Notes: generated by a model not told the origin, from the letters alone. A stretch of DNA of 64,000 bases from Flavobacterium fluviale (GCF_003312915.1 NZ_CP030261.1:868001-932000); one strand, 5' to 3'. Positions 51,252 through 59,512 are shown, counted from the stretch's first letter. A program made the numbers and translations.

Positions 51252-51623
51252 TTAATATTTGCTTAATTCTTTTTCCATTTTTTCTTTCCATCCTTTTCCA
51301 TTTCTATTATCTAAATAAGAATCTGTTATTTTATGATATGCTCTTATTGCTTCATCCATTTTTTTGTCACCAATTACACAACCTTGATTTTTCATAAATA
51401 AACCATATTTTTTATAAATACTATCTCGTTTATGCTTTCTTATTTCTTGAATTTTTCTTTGAGCTTCGATAGGAGAAATAAATGGCAAACCATAAGTAAA
51501 TGTTTTCACACTGTCAACTTCAATATCATGTAAAGCTTGATTTTTATATTCAGCCAACAACGGACTGTCTGGTGATTTACAGTTAAAGAAAACAACACAT
51601 ATTATAAAAGCAACTTTTTTCAT
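51252..51623 (-). CDS. small lipoprotein of unknown function
   Basis: A 123-residue protein starting MKKVAFIICVVFFNC, a short lipoprotein signal with C15 as the likely lipidated residue. The mature part is charged and helical, with IEAQRKIQEIRKHKRDSIYKKYGLF and a C-terminal GKGWKEKMEKELSKY. No domain is recognised. ATG at 51623 avoids overlap with the AraC gene that ends 5 nt upstream; an in-frame start 18 nt further back is possible. Confidence 0.55.
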   Translation of the reverse strand: MKKVAFIICVVFFNCKSPDSPLLAEYKNQALHDIEVDSVKTFTYGLPFISPIEAQRKIQEIRKHKRDSIYKKYGLFMKNQGCVIGDKKMDEAIRAYHKITDSYLDNRNGKGWKEKMEKELSKY

Positions 51624-51627
51624 TCCA

Positions 51628-52500
51628 TTAAACATTCGCATTAATCGACATTAAATATTTTTTTGGAGTTGTGGCAAACTTTTTCTTGAATGCTGCTATA
51701 AAGTGACTTCCGGTGCTGTAGCCAATTTTCAACCCCACTTCGTTTACATTATAAGAACCGCTGTCTAAAAGTTTTCGAGCGAAATCCATTTTGTAATCGA
51801 AAAGGAAACCGTAAACCGTATCGCCGTAGATTTGTTTGAAACCCATTTTGAGTTTCTTCAAATTCAAACCAATTTCATCTGCCAGTTCTTGTAATCCTGG
51901 TGGTTCGGCCATATTCGCAATGATGATTTCTTTGGCTCTACGAATTTTCAGAACGTTATCTTCATCAATTAAAAACGGACACTGTTCTGCGTTTGGATCT
52001 TCGGTTCTGTTAAAATACAAACTCAGCAATTCGTATCCTTTTCCTTTATAATAAAGGTTTTTTATGGATGGATGAAGATTGTAATGAAACAACTGACTCA
52101 GAACAATTGCCATTGACGGACTGATATTTCCTTCGTTATAATACTTTTTGTCCTTATTATCAGGACTTAAAAACGTAATATAATCGGCTTCAGCAGAAAA
52201 TAACGCATGAAATTTTTTAATGGAAACAATTACAGAAATCACCCAAGAGTTTGGGGCCAGTTCTAAATTAAGTGGCAATTCTTTCTGCGGATTATACAAA
52301 AGCAGCGATTTTTCTTCTTTCAATTCTAAAGCATAATTGCCCTGATTGAATAAAAATTTGGCATTGCCTTTTATCCCGAAGTGAAACTGTATCAGGCCGG
52401 TACCTATTTCGTGCTGTGCATAAAAAGGCTCAGAACCATCGTTTTGAAAACGAATCAGCGTAAAGTCGTCTTCAATTTTTATAACTTCTTGAGAACTCAT
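51628..52500 (-). CDS. AraC-family transcriptional regulator
   Basis: A 290-residue regulator with an N-terminal sensing domain (beta-rich, about 1-160) and a C-terminal double helix-turn-helix: PPGLQELADEIGLNLKKLKMGFKQIYGDTVYGFLFDYKM, then VNEVGLKIGYSTGSHFIAAFKKKFATTPKKYL. It diverges from hemA across a 227-bp region containing repeated TACAAAA(A)GTACT words, its best candidate operators. Control of haem synthesis or iron response is inferred from position only. Confidence 0.85.
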   Translation of the reverse strand: MSSQEVIKIEDDFTLIRFQNDGSEPFYAQHEIGTGLIQFHFGIKGNAKFLFNQGNYALELKEEKSLLLYNPQKELPLNLELAPNSWVISVIVSIKKFHALFSAEADYITFLSPDNKDKKYYNEGNISPSMAIVLSQLFHYNLHPSIKNLYYKGKGYELLSLYFNRTEDPNAEQCPFLIDEDNVLKIRRAKEIIIANMAEPPGLQELADEIGLNLKKLKMGFKQIYGDTVYGFLFDYKMDFARKLLDSGSYNVNEVGLKIGYSTGSHFIAAFKKKFATTPKKYLMSINANV

Positions 52501-52546
52501 AGCGATATTTTTTTTGGACTAAAATCAACCAGCAGTGAAAATGTTA

Positions 52547-52664
52547 TTTAGAATGACTCTAAACAAATAGTTTCAAACGACTTGATTTTGCTACAAAAGT
52601 ACTGCTTTTTGCATAAAAACAGACGTTTAGATTCAAAAAATCATGCAGCGATACAAAAAGTACT
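52547..52664. promoter_or_regulatory. candidate operators between the AraC gene and hemA
   Basis: The direct repeat TACAAAAGTACT (52592-52603) and TACAAAAAGTACT (52652-52664) are 60 bp apart, with GCTTTTTGC after the first. A palindrome TTTAGA-N5-TCTAAA (52547-52563) also lies here. AraC regulators often bind direct repeats. TAATTTTG at 52696-52703 could be the hemA -7 element; no -33 TTG was found. Confidence 0.42.
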
Positions 52665-52727
52665 TTCAGCGTTACTTTTATCAATAGTATAGTAATAATT
52701 TTGTTGCACTTTTATGAAAGTGAATTT

Positions 52728-53978
52728 ATGGAAAACAATAACGTACCGAAACACCTTTATTTTTACTCAGTTGGTCTGAGTTATAAAAAAGCTGATGCTG
52801 AGGTCAGAGGTCAATTTAGTTTGGATGCAGTAGCGAAAACGCGTTTGCTGGAACAAGCTAAAACTGAAGGAATAGAAAGTTTAATTGTCACTTCAACCTG
52901 CAACAGAACCGAAATTTATGGTTTTGCAGAACATCCATTTCAATTAATCAAATTAATCTGCGACAACAGCAACGGTTCTGTTGACGCTTTTCAAAAAGTT
53001 GGTTTCGTTTATAAAAACCAAGAAGCAATCAACCATTTATTTCGTGTAGGAACTGGTTTAGACAGTCAGATCTTAGGTGATTTTGAAATTATATCTCAAA
53101 TCAAAACTTCTTTTATCCATTCAAAATCAATGGGCTTAGCCAATGCTTTTATGGAAAGATTGGTTAACGCGGTGATTCAGGCAAGTAAAAGAATTAAAAC
53201 GGAAACCGAAATTAGCTCTGGCGCAACTTCTGTTTCTTTTGCATCAGTTCAATACATTCTTAAAAATGTTGAAGACATCAGCAACAAAAACATTTTACTT
53301 TTCGGAACAGGAAAAATTGGAAGAAATACTTGCGAGAATTTAGTAAAACATACTAAAAACGAGCATATTACTTTAATCAACCGCACTAAAGACAAAGCTG
53401 AGAAATTGGCTGGAAAACTTAATTTGATTGTTAAAGATTATTCTGAATTACATTTAGAACTTCAAAAGGCAGACGTTGTTGTTGTAGCAACTGGTGCTCA
53501 AAACCCAACAGTTGACAAAGCGATTTTAAATCTTAAAAAACCGCTATTGATTCTGGATTTGTCTATTCCGAAAAACGTTAACGAAAACGTGGAAGAATTA
53601 GAAGGCGTAACTTTAATTCACATGGATTATTTGTCGCAATTGACAGATGAAACATTGGAAAACAGAAAATTACACATTCCTGCTGCTGAAGCAATCATCG
53701 AAGAAATCAAAGAAGAGTTCGTGGTTTGGATGAAAGGCCGAAAATTTGCGCCGACCATCAATGCTTTAAAAGACAAATTGAACGCGATCAAAGCTTCTGA
53801 ATTGGATTTCCAAAGTAAAAAAATCGCTGATTTTAATGAAGCGCAAGCTGAAATTATCAGCAACAGAATCATTCAAAAAATCACTACTCATTTCGCAAAT
53901 CATTTAAAAGACGACGATACTATGGTTGATGAAAGCATCGAATGGATCGAAAAAGTCTTCAAAATAAAAGCATCTTAA
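52728..53978 (+). CDS. hemA: glutamyl-tRNA reductase
   Basis: A 416-residue enzyme that reduces glutamyl-tRNA(Glu) to glutamate-1-semialdehyde, the first committed step of C5 haem synthesis. The catalytic cysteine is in SLIVTSTCNRTEIYGF; GLDSQILGDFEIISQIK and the NADPH site LLFGTGKIGRN follow; the C-terminal helices dimerise. ATG at 52728 (MENNNVPKHLYFY) is used; an upstream TTG would add nine residues and overlap a -7-like element. It starts the plus-strand haem gene row. hemL and hemB are not in the window. Confidence 0.93.
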   Translation: MENNNVPKHLYFYSVGLSYKKADAEVRGQFSLDAVAKTRLLEQAKTEGIESLIVTSTCNRTEIYGFAEHPFQLIKLICDNSNGSVDAFQKVGFVYKNQEAINHLFRVGTGLDSQILGDFEIISQIKTSFIHSKSMGLANAFMERLVNAVIQASKRIKTETEISSGATSVSFASVQYILKNVEDISNKNILLFGTGKIGRNTCENLVKHTKNEHITLINRTKDKAEKLAGKLNLIVKDYSELHLELQKADVVVVATGAQNPTVDKAILNLKKPLLILDLSIPKNVNENVEELEGVTLIHMDYLSQLTDETLENRKLHIPAAEAIIEEIKEEFVVWMKGRKFAPTINALKDKLNAIKASELDFQSKKIADFNEAQAEIISNRIIQKITTHFANHLKDDDTMVDESIEWIEKVFKIKAS

Positions 53979-53989
53979 ATAAAATTTTA

Positions 53990-54071
53990 AACCATATAAG
54001 TTATATAAGTTCATTTAAAAACTGTGTTTTTACCCAAACTACTTAAATTTACTTATATAACTTATATGGTT
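53990..54071. repeat. perfect 21-bp inverted repeat between hemA and hemC (TTATATAAG word)
   Basis: The arms at 53990-54010 and 54051-54071 are exact reverse complements (AACCATATAAG at the outer end of the left arm). Each arm contains two overlapping ATATAAG words. The loop is 40 nt. It is situated inside a likely operon. Confidence 0.92.
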
Positions 54072-54084
54072 CAAGAAACAAAAC

Positions 54085-55011
54085 ATGGCTGAAAAAACAA
54101 TCAGAATTGGAACTCGTGACAGCGAATTAGCACTTTGGCAGGCACATACTGTCGAAAAGAAATTAAACGATTTGGGTTATAAAACCTCAATTGTTGCTGT
54201 AAAATCTCAAGGCGATATTATTCTGGACAAACCGCTTTATGAACTTGGTATAACTGGAATTTTCACAAAAACGCTGGACATTGCCATGATTAATGGCGAT
54301 ATTGATATTGCGGTGCATTCTATGAAAGATGTTCCAACGGCTTTACCAAAAGGAATTGTTCAGGCAGCGGTTTTAGAAAGAGCTAATGTTTTAGACATTT
54401 TGGTTCATAAAGGAAATGCTGATTTTGGAGATAAACCAAGCACGATTGCAACTGGAAGTTTACGCCGCCAGGCACAATGGTTTAACAAATATCCAAACCA
54501 TACCGTAGTTGATTTACGCGGCAACGTGAATACCCGTATGCAAAAACTTCAGGATAATGATTGGGACGGAGCTGTTTTTGCCGCTGCAGGTTTAGAGCGA
54601 ATTAACTTAAAACCTGAAAATTATATTAATTTAGATTGGATGATTCCCGCGCCAGCACAAGGAGCAATGCTTGTTGTAGCAATGGAAAATGACAATTATA
54701 CATTAGATGCCCTTTCGCAGTTAAATCATATCGAAACTGAAATCTGTACGTATATCGAACGTCAGTTTTTGAGAACGCTTGAAGGCGGATGTACTGCCCC
54801 AATTGGAGCTTTAGTAACTTATAATGAAGATGAAGATACTTTGCATTTTCAAGGTGTTTTACTTTCTATTGATGGAAAACAAAAACTGGAAATCAACAAA
54901 ACGGTTGATATTTCAGAATGGAAAAAATTAGGTTTCAACTCTGCTCAGGAAATTTTGAATAATGGAGGAACAGAATTAATGAAACAGATTAAAGAATCCC
55001 TGAAAAAATAA
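54085..55011 (+). CDS. hemC: porphobilinogen deaminase (hydroxymethylbilane synthase)
   Basis: A 308-residue enzyme that joins four porphobilinogens into hydroxymethylbilane. RIGTRDSELALWQAHTV is the N-terminal signature; the cofactor cysteine is in LEGGCTAPIGA; the arginine block LRRQAQW and DLRGNVNTRMQKL are intact. The stop codon overlaps the hemD start (TAATG), indicating translational coupling. Confidence 0.95.
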   Translation: MAEKTIRIGTRDSELALWQAHTVEKKLNDLGYKTSIVAVKSQGDIILDKPLYELGITGIFTKTLDIAMINGDIDIAVHSMKDVPTALPKGIVQAAVLERANVLDILVHKGNADFGDKPSTIATGSLRRQAQWFNKYPNHTVVDLRGNVNTRMQKLQDNDWDGAVFAAAGLERINLKPENYINLDWMIPAPAQGAMLVVAMENDNYTLDALSQLNHIETEICTYIERQFLRTLEGGCTAPIGALVTYNEDEDTLHFQGVLLSIDGKQKLEINKTVDISEWKKLGFNSAQEILNNGGTELMKQIKESLKK

Positions 55012-55676
55012 TGGCGAAATCAATTCAGATATTATCTACAAAAATCTTATCTCCTCTTCAAAAAGAAGAGTTGAAAAAAGCCGGCTTTGATCTAATCGAA
55101 GCCGATTTCATTAAAACCGAAAACAAACCTTTTCAATTAAAAGACCTCAACGAAAGTCTTATCTTCACGAGTCAGAATGCTGTTCACAGCGTTTTATCTC
55201 ATCCCGATTCAGAGCAGTTAAAGAAAAAAAATGTGTATTGTGTCGGACTTAAAACTAAAACGCTTTTAAGCGATAATGGCTTTAATGTGGTTGCTTATAC
55301 AGGGTACGCCGCAGATTTAGCCGAAATTATAACTTTGATTTACGGAAATGAAAGTTATACTTTTTTCAGTGGCAACCTTAGAAGAGATACTTTACCAAAC
55401 GCATTGAAAGAAGCTGGTATAAAATTGAACGAAATACAGGTTTATGACACTTCTTTACAACCGCAAAAAATAAAGACAGCTGTCGATGCGCTATTATTTT
55501 TCAGTCCATCTGGCGTTGAAAGTTATTTGAAAGAGAATACAATTAAAAAAGAAGTTTGTTTCTGCATTGGCGATACAACGGCAGAAGCTTTATCGAAAAT
55601 AACAAAGAATATCATCGTTGCAGATCAGCCCACAATTGAACATGTAATCCAAGATGTCATTCACGAATATAAATAA
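55011..55676 (+). CDS. hemD: uroporphyrinogen-III synthase
   Basis: A 221-residue enzyme closing and inverting ring D of hydroxymethylbilane. The family varies greatly; FTSQNAVHSVLSH, FFSGNLRRDTLPNALKEAGI, LFFSPSGVESYL and CIGDTTAEAL are the recognisable blocks. Overlap by one base with hemC and position before hemE make the call firm. Confidence 0.9.
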   Translation: MAKSIQILSTKILSPLQKEELKKAGFDLIEADFIKTENKPFQLKDLNESLIFTSQNAVHSVLSHPDSEQLKKKNVYCVGLKTKTLLSDNGFNVVAYTGYAADLAEIITLIYGNESYTFFSGNLRRDTLPNALKEAGIKLNEIQVYDTSLQPQKIKTAVDALLFFSPSGVESYLKENTIKKEVCFCIGDTTAEALSKITKNIIVADQPTIEHVIQDVIHEYK

Positions 55677-55678
55677 AT

Positions 55679-55762
55679 TAAAGCTATAAGCTTTAGGCAG
55701 TAAGCCTTAAGCAAAAAAGATAGACAAACACCGCTTAAAGCCTAAAGCTTAAAGCCTAAAGC
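55679..55762. repeat. two-armed intergenic hairpin (GCTTTAGGCTTTAAG word)
   Basis: The left arm has AAGCTATAAGCTTTAGGC and AAGCCTTAAGC; the right arm GCTTAAAGCCTAAAGCTTAA plus another AAGCCTAAAGC. Same vocabulary as the one-armed copy near hemH. It lies between hemD and hemE within the gene row. Confidence 0.8.
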
Positions 55763-55771
55763 AAGAAAAAA

Positions 55772-56797
55772 ATGTTAAAAAACGACCTATTTTTAAAAGC
55801 ATTAAAAGGAGAAACAGTTCAACACCCGCCAGTATGGATGATGCGTCAGGCAGGAAGGTATTTACCTGAATTTAGAGAACTTCGTGATAAATATGATTTT
55901 TTCACACGCTGCGAAACCCCAGAATTAGCTGCCGAAATTACGGTGCAGCCTATCCGCAGAATCGCTCCAGATGCTGCTATTTTATTTTCGGATATTTTAG
56001 TAGTTCCGCGTGCTATGGGAATTCACGTAGAATTAAAAGACAATCTGGGACCAATAATTCCAAATCCGATTCGTTCTTTGGCAGATGTTCACAAAGTTTA
56101 TGTTCCAGATGTAAATGAAACTTTAGGTTACGTTTTTGACGCTGTGAAATTGACTAAGGAAATGTTGAACGACGAAGTGCCTTTAATTGGTTTCGCTGGT
56201 TCACCTTGGACCATTTTCTGTTATGCTGTTGAAGGAAAAGGTTCTAAAAGTTTTGATACCGCAAAAGGATTCTGTTTTTCAAATCCAGCCGCAGCACATA
56301 CTTTACTACAAAAAATTACTGATACGACTATTTTATATTTAAAAGAAAAAGTAAAATCGGGAGTAAATGCTGTTCAGATTTTTGATTCTTGGGGAGGAAT
56401 GCTTTCTCCTGTTGATTATCAGGAATTTTCATGGAAATATATCAACCAGATCGTTGATGCTTTAGCTGATATTACGCCAGTTATTGTTTTCGGAAAAGGG
56501 TGTTGGTTTGCTCTTGGCGAAATGGGTAAAAGTAAAGCTTCTGCATTAGGAGTTGACTGGACTTGTTCGGCTAGAAATGCTCGTTATTTGTCTGGAGGAA
56601 ATATTACTTTACAAGGAAATTTTGATCCATCAAGATTACTTTCTCCAATTCCAACTATCAAGAAAATGGTTCATGAAATGATCGATGAGTTCGGAAAAGA
56701 TAAATATATCGTAAATTTAGGTCACGGAATTTTACCAAATATCCCTGTAGATCACGCAAAAGCGTTTATTGACGCAGTGAAGGAATACGGGCAATAA
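55772..56797 (+). CDS. hemE: uroporphyrinogen decarboxylase
   Basis: A 341-residue enzyme converting uroporphyrinogen III to coproporphyrinogen III. The N-terminal signature [20 protein letters not shown] is complete, with [14 protein letters not shown] and [16 protein letters not shown]; the C-terminal [14 protein letters not shown] is conserved. Normal length. Followed by a short word-repeat hairpin and two unknown genes before hemF. Confidence 0.95.
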   Translation: MLKNDLFLKALKGETVQHPPVWMMRQAGRYLPEFRELRDKYDFFTRCETPELAAEITVQPIRRIAPDAAILFSDILVVPRAMGIHVELKDNLGPIIPNPIRSLADVHKVYVPDVNETLGYVFDAVKLTKEMLNDEVPLIGFAGSPWTIFCYAVEGKGSKSFDTAKGFCFSNPAAAHTLLQKITDTTILYLKEKVKSGVNAVQIFDSWGGMLSPVDYQEFSWKYINQIVDALADITPVIVFGKGCWFALGEMGKSKASALGVDWTCSARNARYLSGGNITLQGNFDPSRLLSPIPTIKKMVHEMIDEFGKDKYIVNLGHGILPNIPVDHAKAFIDAVKEYGQ

Positions 56798-56798
56798 T

Positions 56799-56867
56799 AG
56801 TTGATCGTTTATGGTTGATAGTTGTTGGATAAAAATACTATCAACCATAAACCGACAACCAACAACT
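56799..56867. repeat. two-armed intergenic hairpin (GGTTGATAG/GTTGTTGG words)
   Basis: TTTATGGTTGATAGT (56808-56822) pairs perfectly with ACTATCAACCATAAA (56837-56851). Outside it, AGTTGATCG and GTTGTTGG face CCAACAACT. Located right after the hemE stop. Confidence 0.82.
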
Positions 56868-56873
56868 CAAAAA

Positions 56874-57251
56874 ATGCTAAACAAAGGCCTAAGAGACGAA
56901 GAAAGCATTAGAATAGAGAATACTCTAAAGACTTTGCATGCTCTAGTTTTTGTTCCAAAATTTTGGAATGCTGAAGATACAAGTCTGATCGATGAGCAGT
57001 TAAAAAGTTTTGGATTAAGTCTAGAAAGAACAATTGAAATTCCTGAAGAAGAGTTGATTATTTTGTTACAGCGATGTCATTTAGACTGGAACCAACAAGA
57101 ACAATTTGCAGATATTCTGGTGAGTTTATCTCAGGAAAAGCAATTTGATTTCTTAAGAAAATCACTTGCCATTTACCAATACATCCAACAAGAAAGCAAG
57201 GTTTTTTCTTTTGGGATAAACAATAAAATCGCTTTGTTAAAATTTGAATGA
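56874..57251 (+). CDS. uncharacterised protein in the haem cluster
   Basis: A 125-residue protein starting MLNKGLRDEESIRIEN, after a repeat hairpin; the longer in-frame start lies within that hairpin. Mainly helical, with LDWNQQEQFADILVSLSQEK and FGINNKIALLKFE. No metal-binding cysteine cluster, signal or membrane helix. It overlaps the next gene by 4 nt (ATGA), so the two are co-translated. It is situated between hemE and hemF; a haem-related role is possible from position only. Confidence 0.6.
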   Translation: MLNKGLRDEESIRIENTLKTLHALVFVPKFWNAEDTSLIDEQLKSFGLSLERTIEIPEEELIILLQRCHLDWNQQEQFADILVSLSQEKQFDFLRKSLAIYQYIQQESKVFSFGINNKIALLKFE

Positions 57252-57673
57252 GTTATCTAGAAAAAATTTTAAACGATATTGCTGATTTTAATTTTGAAAA
57301 ATTGAATCCATTGTATCAAGGTTTTTTTGTAATGGTGTTTTTTGCAATATTTGTTAGCACATGTTCGTATTTTTCAAACGAAGTCAAAATTAGTAAAGAC
57401 GCGTATAGAGAGATGTTTGATGAAAAATTTTCTGGATTAATTGTAAAAAAATATTTAGATAAAGAAAACAGAAAAACACCAACTTTTAAATTAAAAGATT
57501 CAAGTACCGTAATTCAATACTATGTTCTTTGGGAAAAAGCTGAAATAGGAGATTCATTGTCTAAAAAAGCAAATTCAAGATTTGTAAAAATCTTTAAAAA
57601 AGACACTACAATAGTAATTGACATGAATGTTGCATTCAAATATCATGATACTATACCAGAAAAGGAAAAATAA
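57248..57673 (+). CDS. single-pass membrane protein in the haem cluster, unknown function
   Basis: A 141-residue protein with one helix (about 25-43, GFFVMVFFAIFVSTCSYF) and a C-terminal beta-rich domain, TPTFKLKDSSTVIQYYVLWEKAEIGDSLSKKANSRFVKIF. That domain resembles the phosphate/sugar-free OB-like small domains common in flavobacterial membrane proteins, but no family is assigned. Start by 4-nt overlap with the previous gene; 4 nt separate its stop from hemF. Confidence 0.6.
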   Translation: MSYLEKILNDIADFNFEKLNPLYQGFFVMVFFAIFVSTCSYFSNEVKISKDAYREMFDEKFSGLIVKKYLDKENRKTPTFKLKDSSTVIQYYVLWEKAEIGDSLSKKANSRFVKIFKKDTTIVIDMNVAFKYHDTIPEKEK

Positions 57674-57677
57674 AAAC

Positions 57678-58592
57678 ATGAAAGATAAATTTTACGCCTA
57701 CATACAAAACTTACAAGACCAAATCTGCGCAGGATTAGAAGCTGTTGACGGAACTGCAAAATTCCGTGAAGATCTTTGGAAACGTCCAGAAGGCGGTGGC
57801 GGAAGAACGCGCGTTATCGAAAGTGGCCCAGAAAGCTCGGGAGTTTTTGAAAAAGGCGGTGTAAACATTTCAGCCGTTCACGGAAAACTTCCTGAAACGA
57901 TGCAGAAAATGTTTGGTGTTGGCGAAGCCGATTTCTTTGCCTGTGGATTAAGTTTGGTCATTCACCCGAAAAGCCCGATGGTTCCTACCGTGCACGCTAA
58001 TTGGCGATATTTTGAAATGTATGACGAGTCTGGAAAAGTAATTCAGCAATGGTTTGGCGGCGGACAAGATTTAACGCCTTATTATTTGTTTGAAGAAGAT
58101 GCCAGACATTTTCATCAAACTTGTAAAACGGCTTGCGACAAACATAATCTGGAATTTTATCCAAAATATAAAAAACAATGCGACTCATATTTCTGGAACG
58201 CACATAGAAATGAAGCCAGAGGAATTGGCGGTTTGTTCTTTGATTATTGCAAAGCAAATGAAGAAATGTCAATGGAAGATTGGTACAATTTCGTAACCGA
58301 AGTCGGCAATAGTTTCCTTGAGGCTTATGTTTCGATTGTGGAAAAGAGAAAAAATCTAAAATATACTCCAGAAAATAGAACATGGCAGGAAATCCGCCGC
58401 GGTCGTTATGTGGAGTTTAATCTAGTACACGATAAAGGAACTTTATTCGGATTAAAAACCAACGGAAGAATTGAAAGTATTTTGATGAGTCTGCCTCCGC
58501 ATGTGCAGTGGGTTTACGACCATCATCCAGAAGCTGGAAGTGAAGAAGAGAAGTTGATAAATGTATTAGCAAATCCTCGTGAATGGATTTAA
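57678..58592 (+). CDS. hemF: oxygen-dependent coproporphyrinogen III oxidase
   Basis: A 304-residue enzyme that decarboxylates two propionates of coproporphyrinogen III with O2. GVNISAVHGKLP, VPTVHANWRYFEM, WFGGGQDLTPYYLFEEDARHFH and RGRYVEFNLVHDKGTLFGL are the standard blocks; the histidines of the active site are present. ATG at 57678 (MKDKFYAY) agrees with the family; an upstream start would overlap the previous gene. It is the last plus-strand haem gene, followed by REP elements of the second RAYT. Confidence 0.94.
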   Translation: MKDKFYAYIQNLQDQICAGLEAVDGTAKFREDLWKRPEGGGGRTRVIESGPESSGVFEKGGVNISAVHGKLPETMQKMFGVGEADFFACGLSLVIHPKSPMVPTVHANWRYFEMYDESGKVIQQWFGGGQDLTPYYLFEEDARHFHQTCKTACDKHNLEFYPKYKKQCDSYFWNAHRNEARGIGGLFFDYCKANEEMSMEDWYNFVTEVGNSFLEAYVSIVEKRKNLKYTPENRTWQEIRRGRYVEFNLVHDKGTLFGLKTNGRIESILMSLPPHVQWVYDHHPEAGSEEEKLINVLANPREWI

Positions 58593-58651
58593 TTTTTATT
58601 GAATGATTTGTATTTGATATCTCGCTCAACTGTAGGCTATTATCTGAATAT

Positions 58652-58677
58652 CTATAAACATAATGCTCCACTGGAGC
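58652..58677 (-). repeat. REP element, GCTCC type, outermost copy
   Basis: Palindrome AATGCTCCA-C-TGGAGCATT with a T run on the plus strand. Read on the minus strand it is GCTCCAGTGGAGC followed by a tail ending GTTTATAG, like the tail of the other REPs here. Confidence 0.7.
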
Positions 58678-58765
58678 ATTTTTTATTTACAGGAATCAGA
58701 GAGAGACAAAATATTTATAGTAAGAATGCCCCATTATAAAACATACCAATGCATTTTTCCTCAAA

Positions 58766-58791
58766 GCTTCGGAGAAGCCTAATATTTATAG
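58766..58791 (+). repeat. REP element, GCTTC type, left copy
   Basis: GCTTC-GGA-GAAGC palindrome followed by CTAATATTTATAG. It matches the inverted copy at 59472-59497 at 23 of 26 positions. Confidence 0.82.
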
Positions 58792-58815
58792 AGCAAATTG
58801 TTCGCGCCCAATATA

Positions 58816-58836
58816 AAGCCCCAGAGGGGCGACATA
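58816..58836 (+). repeat. REP element, GCYCC type, left copy
   Basis: AAGCCCC-AGA-GGGGCGACATA. The inverted partner lies just after the RAYT stop codon. Confidence 0.8.
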
Positions 58837-58961
58837 TTTCTAACAAATTACACCCCTAAAGGAAAGCCATAGAGCTACATACAGTTCAAACTATACAATA
58901 CTTATCCTACAAAATTAAATTTATTGGTTAACTTTACCAATTAGTAATTTTAATTTAAAAC

Positions 58962-59420
58962 ATGGCAAACACTTACTCTCAGTTATATGTACAAATTGTT
59001 TTTGCTGTAAAAGGAAGACAAAATTTAATTTCCAAAAAATGGAAAGATGAAATATATAAATACATTACAGGAATTATTACCAATCAGAAACAAAAACTGA
59101 TTGCTATTAACGGAATGCCAGATCATATTCATATCTTAGTTGGAATAAAACCAAATATTCCATTATCAGATTTAGTTAGAGATATTAAATCAAGTTCATC
59201 CAAATTTATCAATGAACAAAAATGGATTAATGGAAAATTTGAATGGCAGACAGGTTTTGGCGCTTTTTCATATGGACACTCACAATTAACGAATGTCATT
59301 AAATATATTGAAAATCAAGAAGAGCATCATAGAACCAAAACATTCAAAGAAGAATATATGGCATTTTTAAAATTGTTCAATATTGATTTTAGAAATGAAT
59401 ATCTCTTTGAAGATATTTAA
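58962..59420 (+). CDS. second REP-associated tyrosine transposase (RAYT)
   Basis: A 152-residue HUH nuclease with HIH at 55-57 (MPDHIHILV) and Y115 in IKYIENQEEHH; the W95QTGFGAFS landmark sits at the same residue number as in the first RAYT (29.8 kb), so the two are paralogs. The enzyme is intact and lacks TnpB. It is flanked on both sides by its own, different REPs. It is inserted after hemF; which gene used to follow hemF cannot be told from this window. Confidence 0.92.
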   Translation: MANTYSQLYVQIVFAVKGRQNLISKKWKDEIYKYITGIITNQKQKLIAINGMPDHIHILVGIKPNIPLSDLVRDIKSSSSKFINEQKWINGKFEWQTGFGAFSYGHSQLTNVIKYIENQEEHHRTKTFKEEYMAFLKLFNIDFRNEYLFEDI

Positions 59421-59444
59421 ATATATGTCGCTCCTATGGAGCTT
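59421..59444 (-). repeat. REP element, GCYCC type, right copy
   Basis: On the minus strand AAGCTCC-ATA-GGAGCGACATAT: same as the left copy with a C:G to T:A pair change in the stem. It begins right after the RAYT stop. Confidence 0.8.
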
Positions 59445-59470
59445 CAAGTCTTATTCTATTATTACAATTT

Positions 59471-59497
59471 CTAGAAATATTTTGCTTCTCCGAAGCA
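59471..59497 (-). repeat. REP element, GCTTC type, right copy
   Basis: On the minus strand GCTTC-GGA-GAAGC then AAAATATTTCTAG; the mirror partner of 58766-58791. It ends 15 nt before the DUF4421 start codon. Confidence 0.82.
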
Positions 59498-59512
59498 TTT
59501 TTTAAATACGAC

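Larger units (their letters stand above)
58593..58961. other. 369-bp intergenic region with REP elements
   Basis: Holds three palindromes of the RAYT-2 REP family (58652-58677, 58766-58791, 58816-58836) plus degenerate copies (GAATGCCCC near 58724, CACCCCTAAAGG near 58851). No coding frame is convincing. It probably also contains the hemF terminator (the first palindrome has a T run) and the RAYT promoter. Confidence 0.75.
58766..59497. mobile_element. RAYT locus bounded by nested inverted REP pairs
   Basis: Order: GCTTC-type REP (+), GCYCC-type REP (+), RAYT gene, GCYCC-type REP (-), GCTTC-type REP (-). The outer pair agrees at 23 of 26 bases and the inner pair has a compensated stem change. 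The 732-bp block looks like one unit. Mobility of the whole is inferred, not shown. Confidence 0.65.

Noticed and set aside
57627..57677. Longer start for hemF
   Set aside because: The extra residues overlap the preceding gene in another frame and are not part of the family N-terminus.
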